Source of the DNA: Coptis chinensis
Taxonomy: Eukaryota; Streptophyta; Magnoliopsida; Ranunculales; Ranunculaceae
DNA: 64,000 nt
Assembly: GCA_015680905.1 (NCBI GenBank)
Contig: CM027382.1
Coordinates: forward strand, 20,371,501 to 20,435,500
Direction: 5' to 3'
Of the stretch, positions 1 through 9,987 are shown in pieces. Both the position numbers and the translations under genes were made by a program. The notes below the pieces were generated by a model. The model was not told the origin of the DNA. It worked only from the letters and a program-made list of their open reading frames with translations, and ran no database searches. Every line of letters begins with the position of its first letter. Position 1 is the stretch's first letter.

Positions 1-1075
1 ACGCAAAAGGATCACTTTTCTTTACCTTTTATAGATCAGATGCTTGAACGTCTAGTTGTTCATGCTTATTACTATTTTTTAGATGGCTACTCTGGCTATT
101 TTTAGATCATTATCGATCTTGTTGACCAAGACAAGACTACCTTCACATGTCCTTTTGGAACATATGCCTATAAACGAATGCCTTTTGGCCTTTGTAATGC
201 TCCTAGTACCTTCCAGCAGTGTATGCTTCATATCTTTAGTGGCATGGTGGAGTACTTTATGGAAGTTTTCATGGATGATTTTTCTATATATGGAAACTCT
301 TTCAGTGACTGCCTGTCTAACCTTTCTAAGGTGTTGACACGGTGTCGGAAAAAGAATATGGTTTTAAACTGGTAGAAATGTCATTTTATGGTTAAAAGAG
401 GAATAATTATAGGTCATATTGTATCTAGTGATGGAATATAAATAGATAAGGCCAAATTAGATAAAATAACGTCTCTACCTATACCACAGACTATCCGTGA
501 CATTTGAGCCTTTTTAGGCCATGTAGGTTTCTATAGGCGTTTTATCAAGGATTTTTCCAAATTAGCTAGGCCTTTAACTAATATGCTTTTGGAAGATGTC
601 ATCTTTGATTTCAATCATAACTATAAACAGGCTTTTAAAACAATAAAAGCCGCTTTAACATCTGCACCGATTATACAGACCTCCCAATTGGTCTAAACCT
701 TTCGAAATTATATATGACACTAGCGATTATGCTATTAGTGCTGTGTTAGGACAGAAACTAGATGATAAGTCCATCATTATTTATTATGCTAGTAAGACTT
801 TAAATGATGCTCAAAGAAATTATACTACTATGGAAAAGGAATTTTTAGCTGTGGTTTATACTTTAGATAAGTTCCGTCCTTATTTGGTTGGTTCAAAAAC
901 CTTAATGTATACTGACCATGCAGCTCTTAGGTACCTTCTCGCCAAGAAGGATGCTTAACAGAGATTGATCCGATGGATCCTTCTCCTGCAAGAGTTTACC
1001 TTAGAAATTAAGGATAAACGAGGAGTCGAAAATGTAGTTGCCGATCACTTATCTAGACTAACCAATGACAGTGAT
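1..1075 (+). pseudogene. Athila A pol: reverse transcriptase and RNase H remnant
   Basis: This is a broken retrotransposon polymerase. RT motifs seen are PFGLCNAPSTFQ (about 181-216), the catalytic box FMDDFSIYG (about 268-294) and the thumb region FLGHVGFYRRFIKDFSKLA (about 510-567). The RNase H part has TMEKEFLAVVYTLDKFRPY (about 829-885) and TDHAALRYLL (about 911-940). The RNase H tail [15 protein letters not shown] follows near 1015-1060. Several in-frame stops (near 113, 375 and 505, and at the end of the 743-958 reading frame) and one frame change near 690 make it non-functional. The matching region of element B is at 48381-49800. Confidence 0.87.
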
Positions 1076-2436
1076 AGTGACTATGAGTCCATACCTGATT
1101 TTTTTCCTGATGAGCAACTTTATTCTATTTTTTCTGCACCTTGGCATGCCGACATTGTGAATTTTTTAGCTTCTGATATTATTCCTGATATTTGGTCAAA
1201 AAGTGAACGTAAGAAATTTTTTGCCAGAGTTACGTTATACTACTGGGATGAGCCATACCTTTTTAAGTATTGTGCTATTTAGATTATTCGTCGTTTCATT
1301 CCCTAGTGGGAATATAATGAGGTTTTATCCTTCTGCTATGACAAAGCGTGTGGTGGCCATTTTATTGGTATGAAAACAGCAGCTAAAGTTTTTCAATGTG
1401 GCTTTTATTGGTCTACTCTTTTTAAAGATGCTCAAGTACACTGCAGGACATTTGTTCCTTGGCAACAACTTGGGTGTATCACTAAACGTAATATGATCCT
1501 TTTAAATCCCATTATGGTAGTGGAAATTTTTTATGTATGGGGCATTGATTTCATGGGTCCTTTTCTTGTTTCCCACAGTTTTATTTATATTCTTGTTACC
1601 ATGGACTACGTTTCCAAATGGATAGAGGCCATGACTTGCCGTAGCAATGACCATACGACAGTTGTGTTTTTTGTTAAGGAATATAGTTTCTCTCATTTTG
1701 GTATCCCTAAAGCCATCATCAGTGATGGCGGAACACATTTTTGCAATTGAGTTGTTGCTTCTTTACTTAAGAAATATGGAATTACTTATAAGGTGGCAAC
1801 TCCTTATCATCCACAAACTAATTGCCAAGTAGAAGTGTCTAATAGGGAAATTAAAAAGATTTTAGAAATGTCAGTCAATCATGATCGGAAAAATTGGTCT
1901 AAACATCTAACAGATGCCTTATGGGCATATCAGACAGCTTTTAAAACTCCTATAGGAATGTCTCCCTATAGACTTGTGTTTGGAAAACCTTATCACTTGC
2001 CCGTTGAATTAGAGCACCGTGCTATGTGGGCTATTAAAAGCCTGAACTTCAATATTGATGACACTGGTGTCAAGCGCAAATTGTAGTTAAATGAGCTTGA
2101 AGAACTTCGTAGTGATTCTTATGATCTTGCGAAGGACTATTAAGCCAACATGAAACGTGTTCATGATAAACATATTTTGTGTAAAGAGTTTGTAGTTGGT
2201 CAAAAGGTTTTGCTTTACAACTCACGTTTGCATATTTTCCCAGGGAAATTAAAAACTTGTTGGTCTGGTTCTTCTCTAATTACTGAAGTCACCCCTCACA
2301 GGGTAATCACCTTGGTCAATCCTAAGGACAACAATATTTATCAAGTAAATGGCTAACGCTTAAAACGTTTTCATGAGTTAATGTCTCCAGCTGTGGAGAA
2401 TGTCCTTTTACATGATCCTATCTATGAGAACCTTTG
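1076..2436 (+). pseudogene. Athila A pol: integrase remnant
   Basis: The integrase follows RNase H in the same strand and order as other Ty3/gypsy elements. The linker and zinc-binding region run from about 1080 to 1480, partly degraded. The catalytic core shows WGIDFMGPF with the first Asp (about 1540), AIISDGGTHF with the second Asp (about 1713) and [19 protein letters not shown] with the Glu (about 1802-1858). The C-terminal part reads [20 protein letters not shown] and later KRVHDKHI and PGKLKTCW, ending near HELMSP at about 2388. In-frame stops near 1280, 1748, 2084, 2141 and 2354 show it is dead. It keeps a stretch of about 120 bp after RNase H that element B has lost. Confidence 0.87.
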
Positions 2437-3402
2437 ATATTTGGTGTATTTCCTTTCATTTCCATATATATTGGTAGTGCACCATTAAGATAATCGGGCC
2501 CTCCCTTTGGAGTTGTGGCTGTAAGTACCGGATCCTAAGTCCACGTTTAACGTAATTCACGCTTTCCACTCTTGCATATTTTCTCATTTTTTAGTCGTGT
2601 TTCTCTATGGAGTGAATTACATCATTATTGCTTTATTGTTTTCTTTTGTATTAAACTTTATTCATAAAAAGTAAAAAAATATTAAAATCCAATAAACATT
2701 AGTCTAGTAAATCTCGGGAATCTGACTTTAAAAGACTCGCGTTTTAAAACAAATTTTCTAAACCTCGTTTTCAAAATTTTGTTTGGGGGTGGGGTGTTTG
2801 GTCTTTCCATTCTTGATCACTCAACATCCTATTCTTGTTCTTTTTGTCGTTTAGTCGTACTTTGATTCGTGCTGACACAATCTATGAATTTAGATTTCTT
2901 TCGATCACATAACTTATGCCATTCATGCATTTTGAGGCATTTTCCATCTCCTTATGTGTCAACCACGGTTAGATTTTAGTTTTTTTTTATAGATCATTGG
3001 ATTGTATTTTCTCTGCTGATCATTTTCATAGCTCATTTGTAAAAATCGGACTGTTAACGAATAAAAAATTTTAGTTTTAAGTTATACGAGGTATAGGACA
3101 GGATGGGTATTACGGAATTTTTTTGGGCTTGGGCCCAAAAATTAAAACCCTACGAGGTCATGTGCCACGCATGTGACTCCCTGTTTTAAGACACCATGCA
3201 TATTTCCCCTTCTTCTTCCTCACCTCCACTCGAGAACATCTCTTGAACCTAGAAAAAATCGACTGCGCACGCCCTTTGGGTCAGGCCATATTAAGTGCGC
3301 CCGCGCCTTTATCTCCACACACCTACCCTTCCGTTTTCAACCAAGTTATTCTTCACTCTCCCACACCTTAACCACCACCACGATTTTCGATTCCAGGTCT
3401 CC
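2437..3402 (+). other. noncoding linker of Athila A between integrase and ORF X
   Basis: No gene seen. The linker is conserved with 51091-51976 of element B. It holds a polypurine-tract-like run TTTGGGGGTGGGGTGTTTGG near 2783-2802, also present in B near 51401, followed by a stretch that resembles a transcript leader up to the ATG at 3403. Confidence 0.7.
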
Positions 3403-4570
3403 ATGGATCCTAAAACCCCAAAAATTCTTTCAGAACAAGTTTTTTCCAGTGCACAGTTTGCACCTTTCTTCGATACTGAAATGCGTATTAGGAAGTGGGA
3501 AGGGTTGTTCTATTTTGCTGAGGATTTTTATCACCCTGATTTGGTGCTCTCTTTTTACAAGAAGAGGTTAGTTAGTGATCGTAAGATTGTACTGGATGTG
3601 AATGGTAGTCGTTGGGAGTTGACTACAGTAGTGTTGGCTGAGATTATTGGCATTGAGGAAAGAGACATTGTAGTCACCATGCAAGAATCTCAGCTTGGGG
3701 GTATATGTACTTTGATGACGGAGATGATGTTGGAAGAACGTTACAATTCTAGGGTCGCATTGTGTTCATCAGTCGTCTCAGAGAATAAACCAATTGGCGG
3801 TGGCTCAGTGGGTTGGAAGAAATGTTATTGCCACCATGAAAGGCAGTGACATAAATTTGAGTTGCCTCCACATTCTCTGGACCCTTCAAAACCAAAGGTA
3901 TGGGTTTTGCATACTTGAATTTTTATTAAATGAGATTATAGCAGTTGGTCAATTTAGCGCACCCTTCTATACATTGATCACAAAGATTATGTTGTATTGG
4001 GGATGTATTTCGGAATCTAGTAAGATTAAGTTGAAGTTACAAGAGAATGCACGTATTTATATAGAGTGTATTCAGAAGGAATGGAATATGCTGGAAGTTT
4101 TGGCTACTGAGATAGAATCAGAGGAGGAGGAGGAAGTTGCAGCCTGTTTTGAAGCAGAAGCCTTGGAAAGGGCTACTACGGATGTAGCCCATTTTTCATT
4201 ACTTTATCGTGGCCTGTGATCTCTCCATACCCAGTATGAGATGATTCGAACAGGCCAATGTTCTCTCAGTGACCGATGTGAGGCCATCCAGACTAGGCAA
4301 ACTACCATTATCCGTAACCAAGCTGGTCTTCAACAAAACATTCAGTTGATTAGTGATAGTCACCAGGATCTTCATGTTGACATGGAAGCTATCTCTCAGA
4401 GTGAGTGTTGGGAAGCAATGGATATTTTATGGGAACAACAACGAAATTTTCAGGAAGAAGTTCTACGACGTCTGCCACCTCAGGGTGGATCATCCTCTGC
4501 TGACTCCGGAAGGCGTGAGCGTCATCGACGTAGGACGGATGGCTCTGGCCCTTCCTCCTCTCGTGGCTAG
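3403..4570 (+). pseudogene. Athila A ORF X (env-position protein)
   Basis: This is an extra ORF downstream of pol, where some Athila elements have an env-like gene. I chose the ATG at 3403 because element B has a matching start at 51977. The N-terminal half contains RKWEGLFYFAEDFYHPDLV, FYKKR, VNGSRWELTTVVLAEIIGI and TMQESQ, which resembles the family named putative plant transposon protein in retroelements. A frameshift near 3790 moves the frame to 3794-4219. The C-terminal part (about 4241-4570) is Gln-rich and looks like a coiled coil, ending in the basic, Ser-rich tail RRERHRRRTDGSGPSSSRG. I see no transmembrane segment or furin-like site. The function is unknown, and calling it an envelope would be unsupported. 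Confidence 0.75.
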
Positions 4571-5358
4571 TTCCTTAGTATTGTATTTAAGAACAATTTC
4601 CCTATTATGAAGTTTGAGTATTTCCAGTTGTTAGTTTAAGTAAGTAGTTAATATGGGATTATGTATGTTTGTTTGTTATTTCAATTGCAAGTTAGTTTAA
4701 TTTTTGTTTACGCATGCTATCTATTTTTCATGAATCCCACCCTTCTGACCTGTTTGGGGGTAGCGTAATTTGCTTTGCACTGTATTTTACCATATCCACA
4801 TGTTTTTAGAAAGATTATTGACATGCTTAAGGAATATAGTTTATATTAGCATTATGCTAATAGGATGTAGCTAGAATTAGCTACTCTTGTTTTGTGTAAC
4901 CTCAATGGTTAGAAGCATTATGATTGCTATTTTGATTCCAACTTTAAATCATATAGGTTTGATTCTAGAGTTTGCTTTTCGTCTGTTTCTATTTTGGTTT
5001 TAAAATTCTTTTTCTTATTCCATCACTTTCCTTAACAATTTGGGAACCTTGGGGACCTTTGTTTAAGAAACTTGTGTTATATAAATACATGGCATGCCAT
5101 GTACTTTACTCTGCACCATTCAAGTTCATATCACAAGTCTTACTCATGGCACACACACCCTTATATTGCACTAATTCAGAGCGTGCTCGTGCTGTAATCC
5201 AGTATCGCTACAATTTTCTTTTCTTAGATTGAGAGCTCCCACCCTCTGACATAGACTATTCCAATCGCGCCTGCGCCCGTATTTCAACATACATCCAGTT
5301 CTTTTTTCTGGGGTTTTCTGCAGTCAATTCCAGGAGTTCAGTAGTGTGTTTGTTTGCT
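4571..5358 (+). other. spacer between ORF X and ORF Y in Athila A
   Basis: No convincing gene. The spacer contains a second PPT-like motif TGTTTGGGGGTAGCG near 4752 and a TATA-like box at 5078. Both features recur at the same place in element B (near 53331 and 53661), so the spacer layout is conserved between the copies. Confidence 0.6.
5078..5086 (+). promoter_or_regulatory. internal TATA-like box before ORF Y (copy A)
   Basis: TATAAATAC followed by ATG-containing leader, about 270 bp upstream of the ORF Y start. The same octamer sits at 53661 in element B, about 240 bp upstream of its ORF Y. Conservation in diverged copies suggests an internal promoter for ORF Y. This is inference. Confidence 0.4.
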
Positions 5359-6274
5359 ATGAAATCTCCACGAATCATACCGGAACATTCCTTTGAAGAA
5401 TTGCTCGAGAGTGACAGATATAGGTTCTTGTTCTGCGACATGATTGTGCAGTTAGGATGGCAACCTCTAATGGTAAGTGCTGATGAATCTTATTTTCCTA
5501 CACTTACTGCTTATTTCTATGATAATTGTAGGTTTTTTTTATCGACCAGATGGGGAACAAGTGTTCTCTGTCACAATTAATAATGAAACAATGGATTTAA
5601 GCAAGTTTTTGTTAGCCTATGCTATTGGACTTTCTATGGCTGCTGCCCAAGACTCATGGGGCTATATGTCTAATAATGTGTACATATACAATTATGAGTA
5701 TTTCCATGAGACCTATGGGGAGGTGATTTTTCGTGTAGAGGACCAAGGGCAATATAACGTAGCCCTTGGTAGCCTGTCCCTTAACTTAGGCACTATTATG
5801 TTCTTTATTATGCTGAATATTTTAGGGGAATGACGTTTTTCTTCTGTGAATAACGCGACTTGTGACGTCTTCTTTGCTCTAGCTGAGGGACAAATGCTGT
5901 ATGACCTTCCCCAGACTTTAGTGTTTAGTTTAGCACGAGCCTATAGTTTGAAGCATAACTACCTTCTTATGCCTATCATGGTTTGCCGCATAATGCTATG
6001 TTTCTTTCTTGAGTTATGTACCCGCTTCAGGGATTGAGTTGGGGTTGACATTATGCGACCCACCAATTGCATTGTACGCTATTTACATGCTATTAATTGG
6101 TTAGGGCATCGTCTACAACCTCATAAGGTTGCCCCTTACACCCAATTAGACCAAGTAGCGCTTAACAGGTTAGAAAAGGTAGGTGATAAATGGTGTGAAG
6201 CCTGGCAGATTATCATGGCTTCGCAGGACACAAAGGAACCTCACTTCTTTATAGGAGGGGAGGACAACGCTTAG
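5359..6274 (+). pseudogene. Athila A ORF Y (second env-position protein)
   Basis: ORF Y starts with MKSPRIIPE at the ATG at 5359, matched in element B at 53908. Conserved blocks are LTAYFYDNC, FSVTINNETMDLSKFLL, YAIGLSMA, VYIYNYEYFHETYGE, FRVEDQGQYNVALGSLSLN and CDVFFALAEGQMLYDLPQTL, then MRPTNCIVRYLHAINWLG and ALNRLEKVGDKW. There is a frame change near 5530 and stops at 5831 and 6036. Its architecture (a FY block, a short gap, a strand reading V.VNG or V.INN, then a helix ending IGI or IGL) resembles the N-terminal domain of ORF X, so the two may be an ancient duplication. The function is not known. The copy in B is split by a transposon. Confidence 0.72.
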
Positions 6275-6518
6275 TGTTAGATATAAGGTAAGTTTTACTT
6301 TCTGTTAGTGTCTGCTTAAGTCCCAAGCAATTTAATTCTTGTTATTCCCATAATGGGTGGAACTCATATAGGAGTTCCATCTGTTTTTCTTTACCTTTAT
6401 TAGTATGTTCTAAATTTGTTTTGCAGGTGGTCTAAAATTTTCACGCGTTTCCATGGTTTTTTATATCCTTCTTTTTTCTATACTTTGAGGACAAAGCATG
6501 TTTTTGTTTGGGGGTGGC
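6275..6518 (+). other. Athila A sequence after ORF Y with PPT-like motif
   Basis: Noncoding. It includes ACTTTGAGGACAAAGCATG followed by TTTGTTTGGGGGTGGCAT near 6505-6520. This resembles the PPT context just before the 3' LTR (GCTTGAGGACAAGCAAAA then TTTTGGGGTGG near 9951-9986). Confidence 0.55.
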
Positions 6519-6545
6519 ATAGAAATACGCGTAATTTAAGGCACC

Positions 6546-6609
<64 letters not shown>

Positions 6610-6636
6610 AGTGCCTTAAATTACGCGTATTTCTAT
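6519..6636 (+). repeat. palindrome with 26 bp perfect arms around an (AT)n core
   Basis: The arm at 6519-6544 (starting ATAGAAATACGCG) is the exact reverse complement of 6611-6636, and the match continues into the (AT)n core with a single mismatch. The core is about 60 bp of alternating AT. Element B carries only the left arm (about 58098-58124), so the right arm arose in copy A by inverted duplication. Confidence 0.85.
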
Positions 6637-7089
6637 ATATATCTTAATATTAAAGCTCCCACAAGGGGTATTTCACTACTAAAAAAATGACTTGTGATGA
6701 CGGCTTTTAGCCGTCATGAAACAGGTTTAATGACATTTTTTCATTTAAAAAACAACCGTCATTATAGAGCCCGTTATAAAAGTTAACAAAAAACGTCATA
6801 AAAATGATGACGGTTCTGGAGAAGCTGACATAAAAGCTCAAACTTAATATGACAAAAATACATTTATAAACGTCATAACTGGATCCTTTTGCATGGCATG
6901 TTTTACTTAACCGTCATAGTTTATTAGAAAAAGTGTCAAGAATTAAACCTTCATTTATGACTGTTTTTATTTAAGCGTCACCTTGAGAAACAAAAGCGTC
7001 AAGAAATTAACACTAAAAACTATCAAGAATTGGTATGCCACACGACAGTTCTTTGGAAGCCGTCATAACTCCCATTTTTTTTCTTTTTT

Positions 7090-8018
7090 TTTTCCTGTAA
7101 ATCTGAAAATTCCTGTAAATTTGAAATTCTTGTAAACCAATACATTCAGACACCACCAATACATTTAGACACGTGACAGCTAGAGTCTATTACGGAAACA
7201 AGAATCATACTTTTATTACCAACATAAATCATTCCAAGAACTTGTTCATATTACATGATTTATTCACGGAGAAAAAAATTAAATAACTTAAGCACTTTAT
7301 TCAAAATCAAGCAAGTCTCATAATCCAACAACAATGCAATTTACATAACCCATCCAATAAATTGCTAATCAACTAATCCATCTCAAACAAACTTAATTGA
7401 GCTACCTTATCTCACTTATAACCTAAAAAACAATATGAAGAAGAATGTGTTAGTTTGTTTAATAAGTAAACTAAAAATATAATCATATAACGACTTCTAC
7501 ACAGTATTAAAAAAATACACAAACAATGTGTTAGCACATTAAGTCAATAACTACTAAACGAAAGAGATACAATCAACTATGACAGAGAATCATATTGGTT
7601 AAGCCCAAAATAACAACGTACACCACTGTAGGATATACCTTATCTGTATATATATCTACCACAAGTACACAAATAACCCTTTAACTAATAAGCAAAGGAA
7701 AGAACATAAGAAGTTAGACCTAAATTTGAAATGTATGGTTGAAAAACTTCAGACTAAAGCTTCATATACAACCCCCAAATACCTATCAAACATAAAAGAT
7801 ATATAAATGGTACACATACCTATGCCGAGATAAATTTCTCAATGTACTTGATAAACTCCAAACGAATTTCAATAAGGTCTGCGCTTGTATATGTCCTAGT
7901 GTTAGCCAACTCCATTATCTACATAAGTCAACAAAGAAATTACAATCATCTCTGTTCTTTTTATATACTTGCAATTAGTATGATAAATAACAGTTCTTGG
8001 GATACCAATTGTAGGTAT
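7090..8018. other. interior of the CACTA-like insertion, no recognised gene
   Basis: AT-rich DNA. A minus-strand stretch at about 7830-7930 could be coding (it reads ELANTRTYTSADLIEIRLEF), but I cannot assign it to a family. Confidence 0.4.
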
Positions 8019-8151
8019 CCATTCGGTTATGGGGGAAACGAGAAAAAACTCTGCCTCCTGTTGCTTTCAAGTGCTTATCAATCATTTCCTTTGTATTACA
8101 TACCCTTAGCACAAGGTGGTCGCTGAAAAATACTTCAGTATGCACCTGAAA
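8019..8151 (-). pseudogene. captured exon of glutaminyl-tRNA synthetase
   Basis: On the minus strand, a splice acceptor TTTCAG at about 8152-8157 is followed by an open stretch reading VHTEVFFSDHLVLRVCNTK, then EMIDKHLKATGG, then RVFSRFP. This matches the start of the catalytic domain of plant cytosolic glutaminyl-tRNA synthetase, where the family has VHTE.FFSD, CNTKE, LKATGGKV and then RFPPEPNGYLHIGH. The class I HIGH signature is destroyed here (HNRMDTYN), so it cannot be functional. A single exon with its splice acceptor inside a transposon indicates gene-fragment capture. The family call is from memory of the motif. Confidence 0.65.
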
Positions 8152-8575
8152 TGAGCAAATTAATTCTACCGAAACGAACAATAATAAAGAAAACACGATT
8201 TTCAACATTTCTATATAAAATACTATTATACGTCATCAACTTAATAGTTAACTTAAAACGGGAAACTCTTTTCCTTTTAGAATCCAACTTCAAACGGGAA
8301 TCTTTTTTCCTTTTAAAACCAAAACTCAAATAGTAGCATAAAAACTCTTTATTTCCAAATTAAAATGGGATCCCTCCCCCAATTAAAAAACACGGGTTTT
8401 TAAAATTTAATTAAAATAATTTGTTAAGAAATTAAAACGGGTTTTTAAGACTTGATTAAAACAATTTGTTAGGAAATTAAAATAGGTTAGCGACGAAAAC
8501 AGGAATCATAATTTGTTATAATTTTTGAACAAATTTTTAAAAGAACCGGTGTGTATGTACGGGTCTACTTTCTAG

Positions 8576-8936
8576 TCTTAATATTAAAACTCCCACAAGG
8601 GGTATTTTTCGAGCTCTATTAAAATTCAACGTCATCAACTTAATGGTTAACTTAAAATGGGAAATTCTTTTCCTTTTAGAATCCAACTTCAAATAGGAAT
8701 CTCCTTTTCTTTTAAAACTAAAACTCAAATAGTAGCATAAAAACTCTTTATTTCCAAATTAAAATGGTATCCCTCCCCCAATTAAAAAACACGGGTTTTT
8801 AAAACATAATTAAAACAATTTGTTAAAAAAATAAAACGGGTTTTTAAGACTTGATTAAAACAATTTGTTAGGAAATTAAAATAGGTTACCGACGAAAATA
8901 GGAATCACGATTTGTTATGATTGTTGAGCAAACCTA
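8576..8936 (+). mobile_element. Helitron 2, tandem to Helitron 1, 3' truncated
   Basis: It begins directly after the CTAG of Helitron 1 with TCTTAATATTAAAACTCCC. Its first about 360 bp align with Helitron 1 without the CACTA insertion: 8630-8930 matches 8230-8530. It ends without a CTAG where Athila 3' UTR sequence resumes, shared with element B near 59777. Confidence 0.6.
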
Positions 8937-9987
8937 TATGAAATTATTTTCTGCTAGTCGCCCCTCTGAGCCTTTCTTTAGCCTTTTCATAAACCACAAA
9001 TTCTTTACCTTTTAAAAAAAACAAAATAAAAATGAAAATCAGCCTACCCATATTGAATGAGCTTGAGAAGTAGGATAAAATGGAGAAAATAAAAGAGAAA
9101 GACCTGTGGAAAACCAAGAATTTGTTAGTTACTTCAAATAAGAAAAAAAAAAAAAGTTTCCATCCAAAGAATATATATATCTAATAAAAAGTTAGAACTC
9201 TAAAAATAGAATCAAAGGAGTCAAAAGCCAAAAGAAAAAAAAGGAAAAAATGGCTATGGATGGAAACAAAGTGTAGAAGCAAAGTAAGAATAAGGTTTTC
9301 TCTATTTACATATTTTGAAGATTCTATTATCTCGAACTTGTCCATTTGAATATCTATTTCCTTCCTTCTTAAACCATTACCTAATCTCCGCAACACCTAA
9401 TAAAGACCTCTAGCTCAATTAAGAATAGGTTGGTGTGATAGTAAGTGGCAGATGTGTTTGATCGACCTCGGCTCCATTGTACATCATTGAGCACACTAGA
9501 GTGAGCGAAACTTAAGTGAAAAAATCAGAGTATTTTTTACTTGACATATTTGTGAGGACCTACTTATGGACGCTATTCCAAAGTTTCAAAAACAGATTTG
9601 TTATTGTATTTCATAGCATATTTTATTATATATATGTTTATCCGTTTTTTATTTGATTATTATGCACATATTAGCTTAGGTTTCGAATTGATTATTCTTT
9701 ATTCATTGCTAGTTAGATGTATAGATATCCGAGATTAAATAAGAAAACATTAATTTTATTTCTTAGTCGCTGTAGTATAAATGAAGTTTGTGATTATCTT
9801 TTCTGTAAAACTCTCACGAGGCTATAACTCGTCCACTAGGGAAATCCTAGTGGTTTAAGGCTTTATTGCATATGGTTAATGCAATCGCACTCTGCGAAAT
9901 GAGATTAGTTAGAACTCCATTTTTAGTCACTTATTTTAATTTATCATCTTTGCTTGAGGACAAGCAAAATACTGTTTTGGGGTGGTT
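8937..9987 (+). other. Athila A 3' UTR and polypurine tract
   Basis: Noncoding and colinear with 59777-60854 of element B. It ends with the polypurine tract TTTTGGGGTGGTTT immediately before the LTR start at 9988, preceded by TTGAGGACAAGCAAAA. Short open stretches here are not conserved as protein. Confidence 0.7.

Larger units (their letters stand above)
6674..8190 (+). mobile_element. CACTA (En/Spm)-type element, one recognisable end
   Basis: The sequence starts CACTACTAAAAAAATGAC and is followed to about 7080 by many subterminal copies of GACGG/CCGTC-type motifs in both orientations, as in CACTA elements. The candidate 3 bp target duplication is TTT (6671-6673). No matching 3' end ending TAGTG is visible before Helitron sequence resumes near 8200, so the right boundary is approximate and the element is probably truncated. 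Apart from a GlnRS exon it has no recognised coding sequence. Confidence 0.6.
6642..8575 (+). mobile_element. Helitron 1 (non-autonomous), interrupted by CACTA-like sequence
   Basis: The 5' end TCTTAATATTAAAGCTCCC follows an A, and the 3' end is CTAG at 8572-8575 followed by T, which fits the Helitron rule (5'-TC, CTRR-3', insertion between A and T). Internal sequence from about 8230 to 8530 matches the adjacent Helitron 2. The interval 6674 to about 8190 is absent from Helitron 2 and is taken as a later insertion. There is no Rep or helicase coding sequence. Confidence 0.62.

Noticed and set aside
3173-3571. Plus-strand frame overlapping the ORF X start
   Set aside because: It is a shadow of ORF X in another frame. 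The ATG at 3403 is supported by element B.
6700-7080. Repeated GACGG/CCGTC motifs as a possible CRISPR or satellite array
   Set aside because: Spacing is irregular, orientation alternates, and they directly follow a CACTA terminus, so they are subterminal transposase-type motifs.
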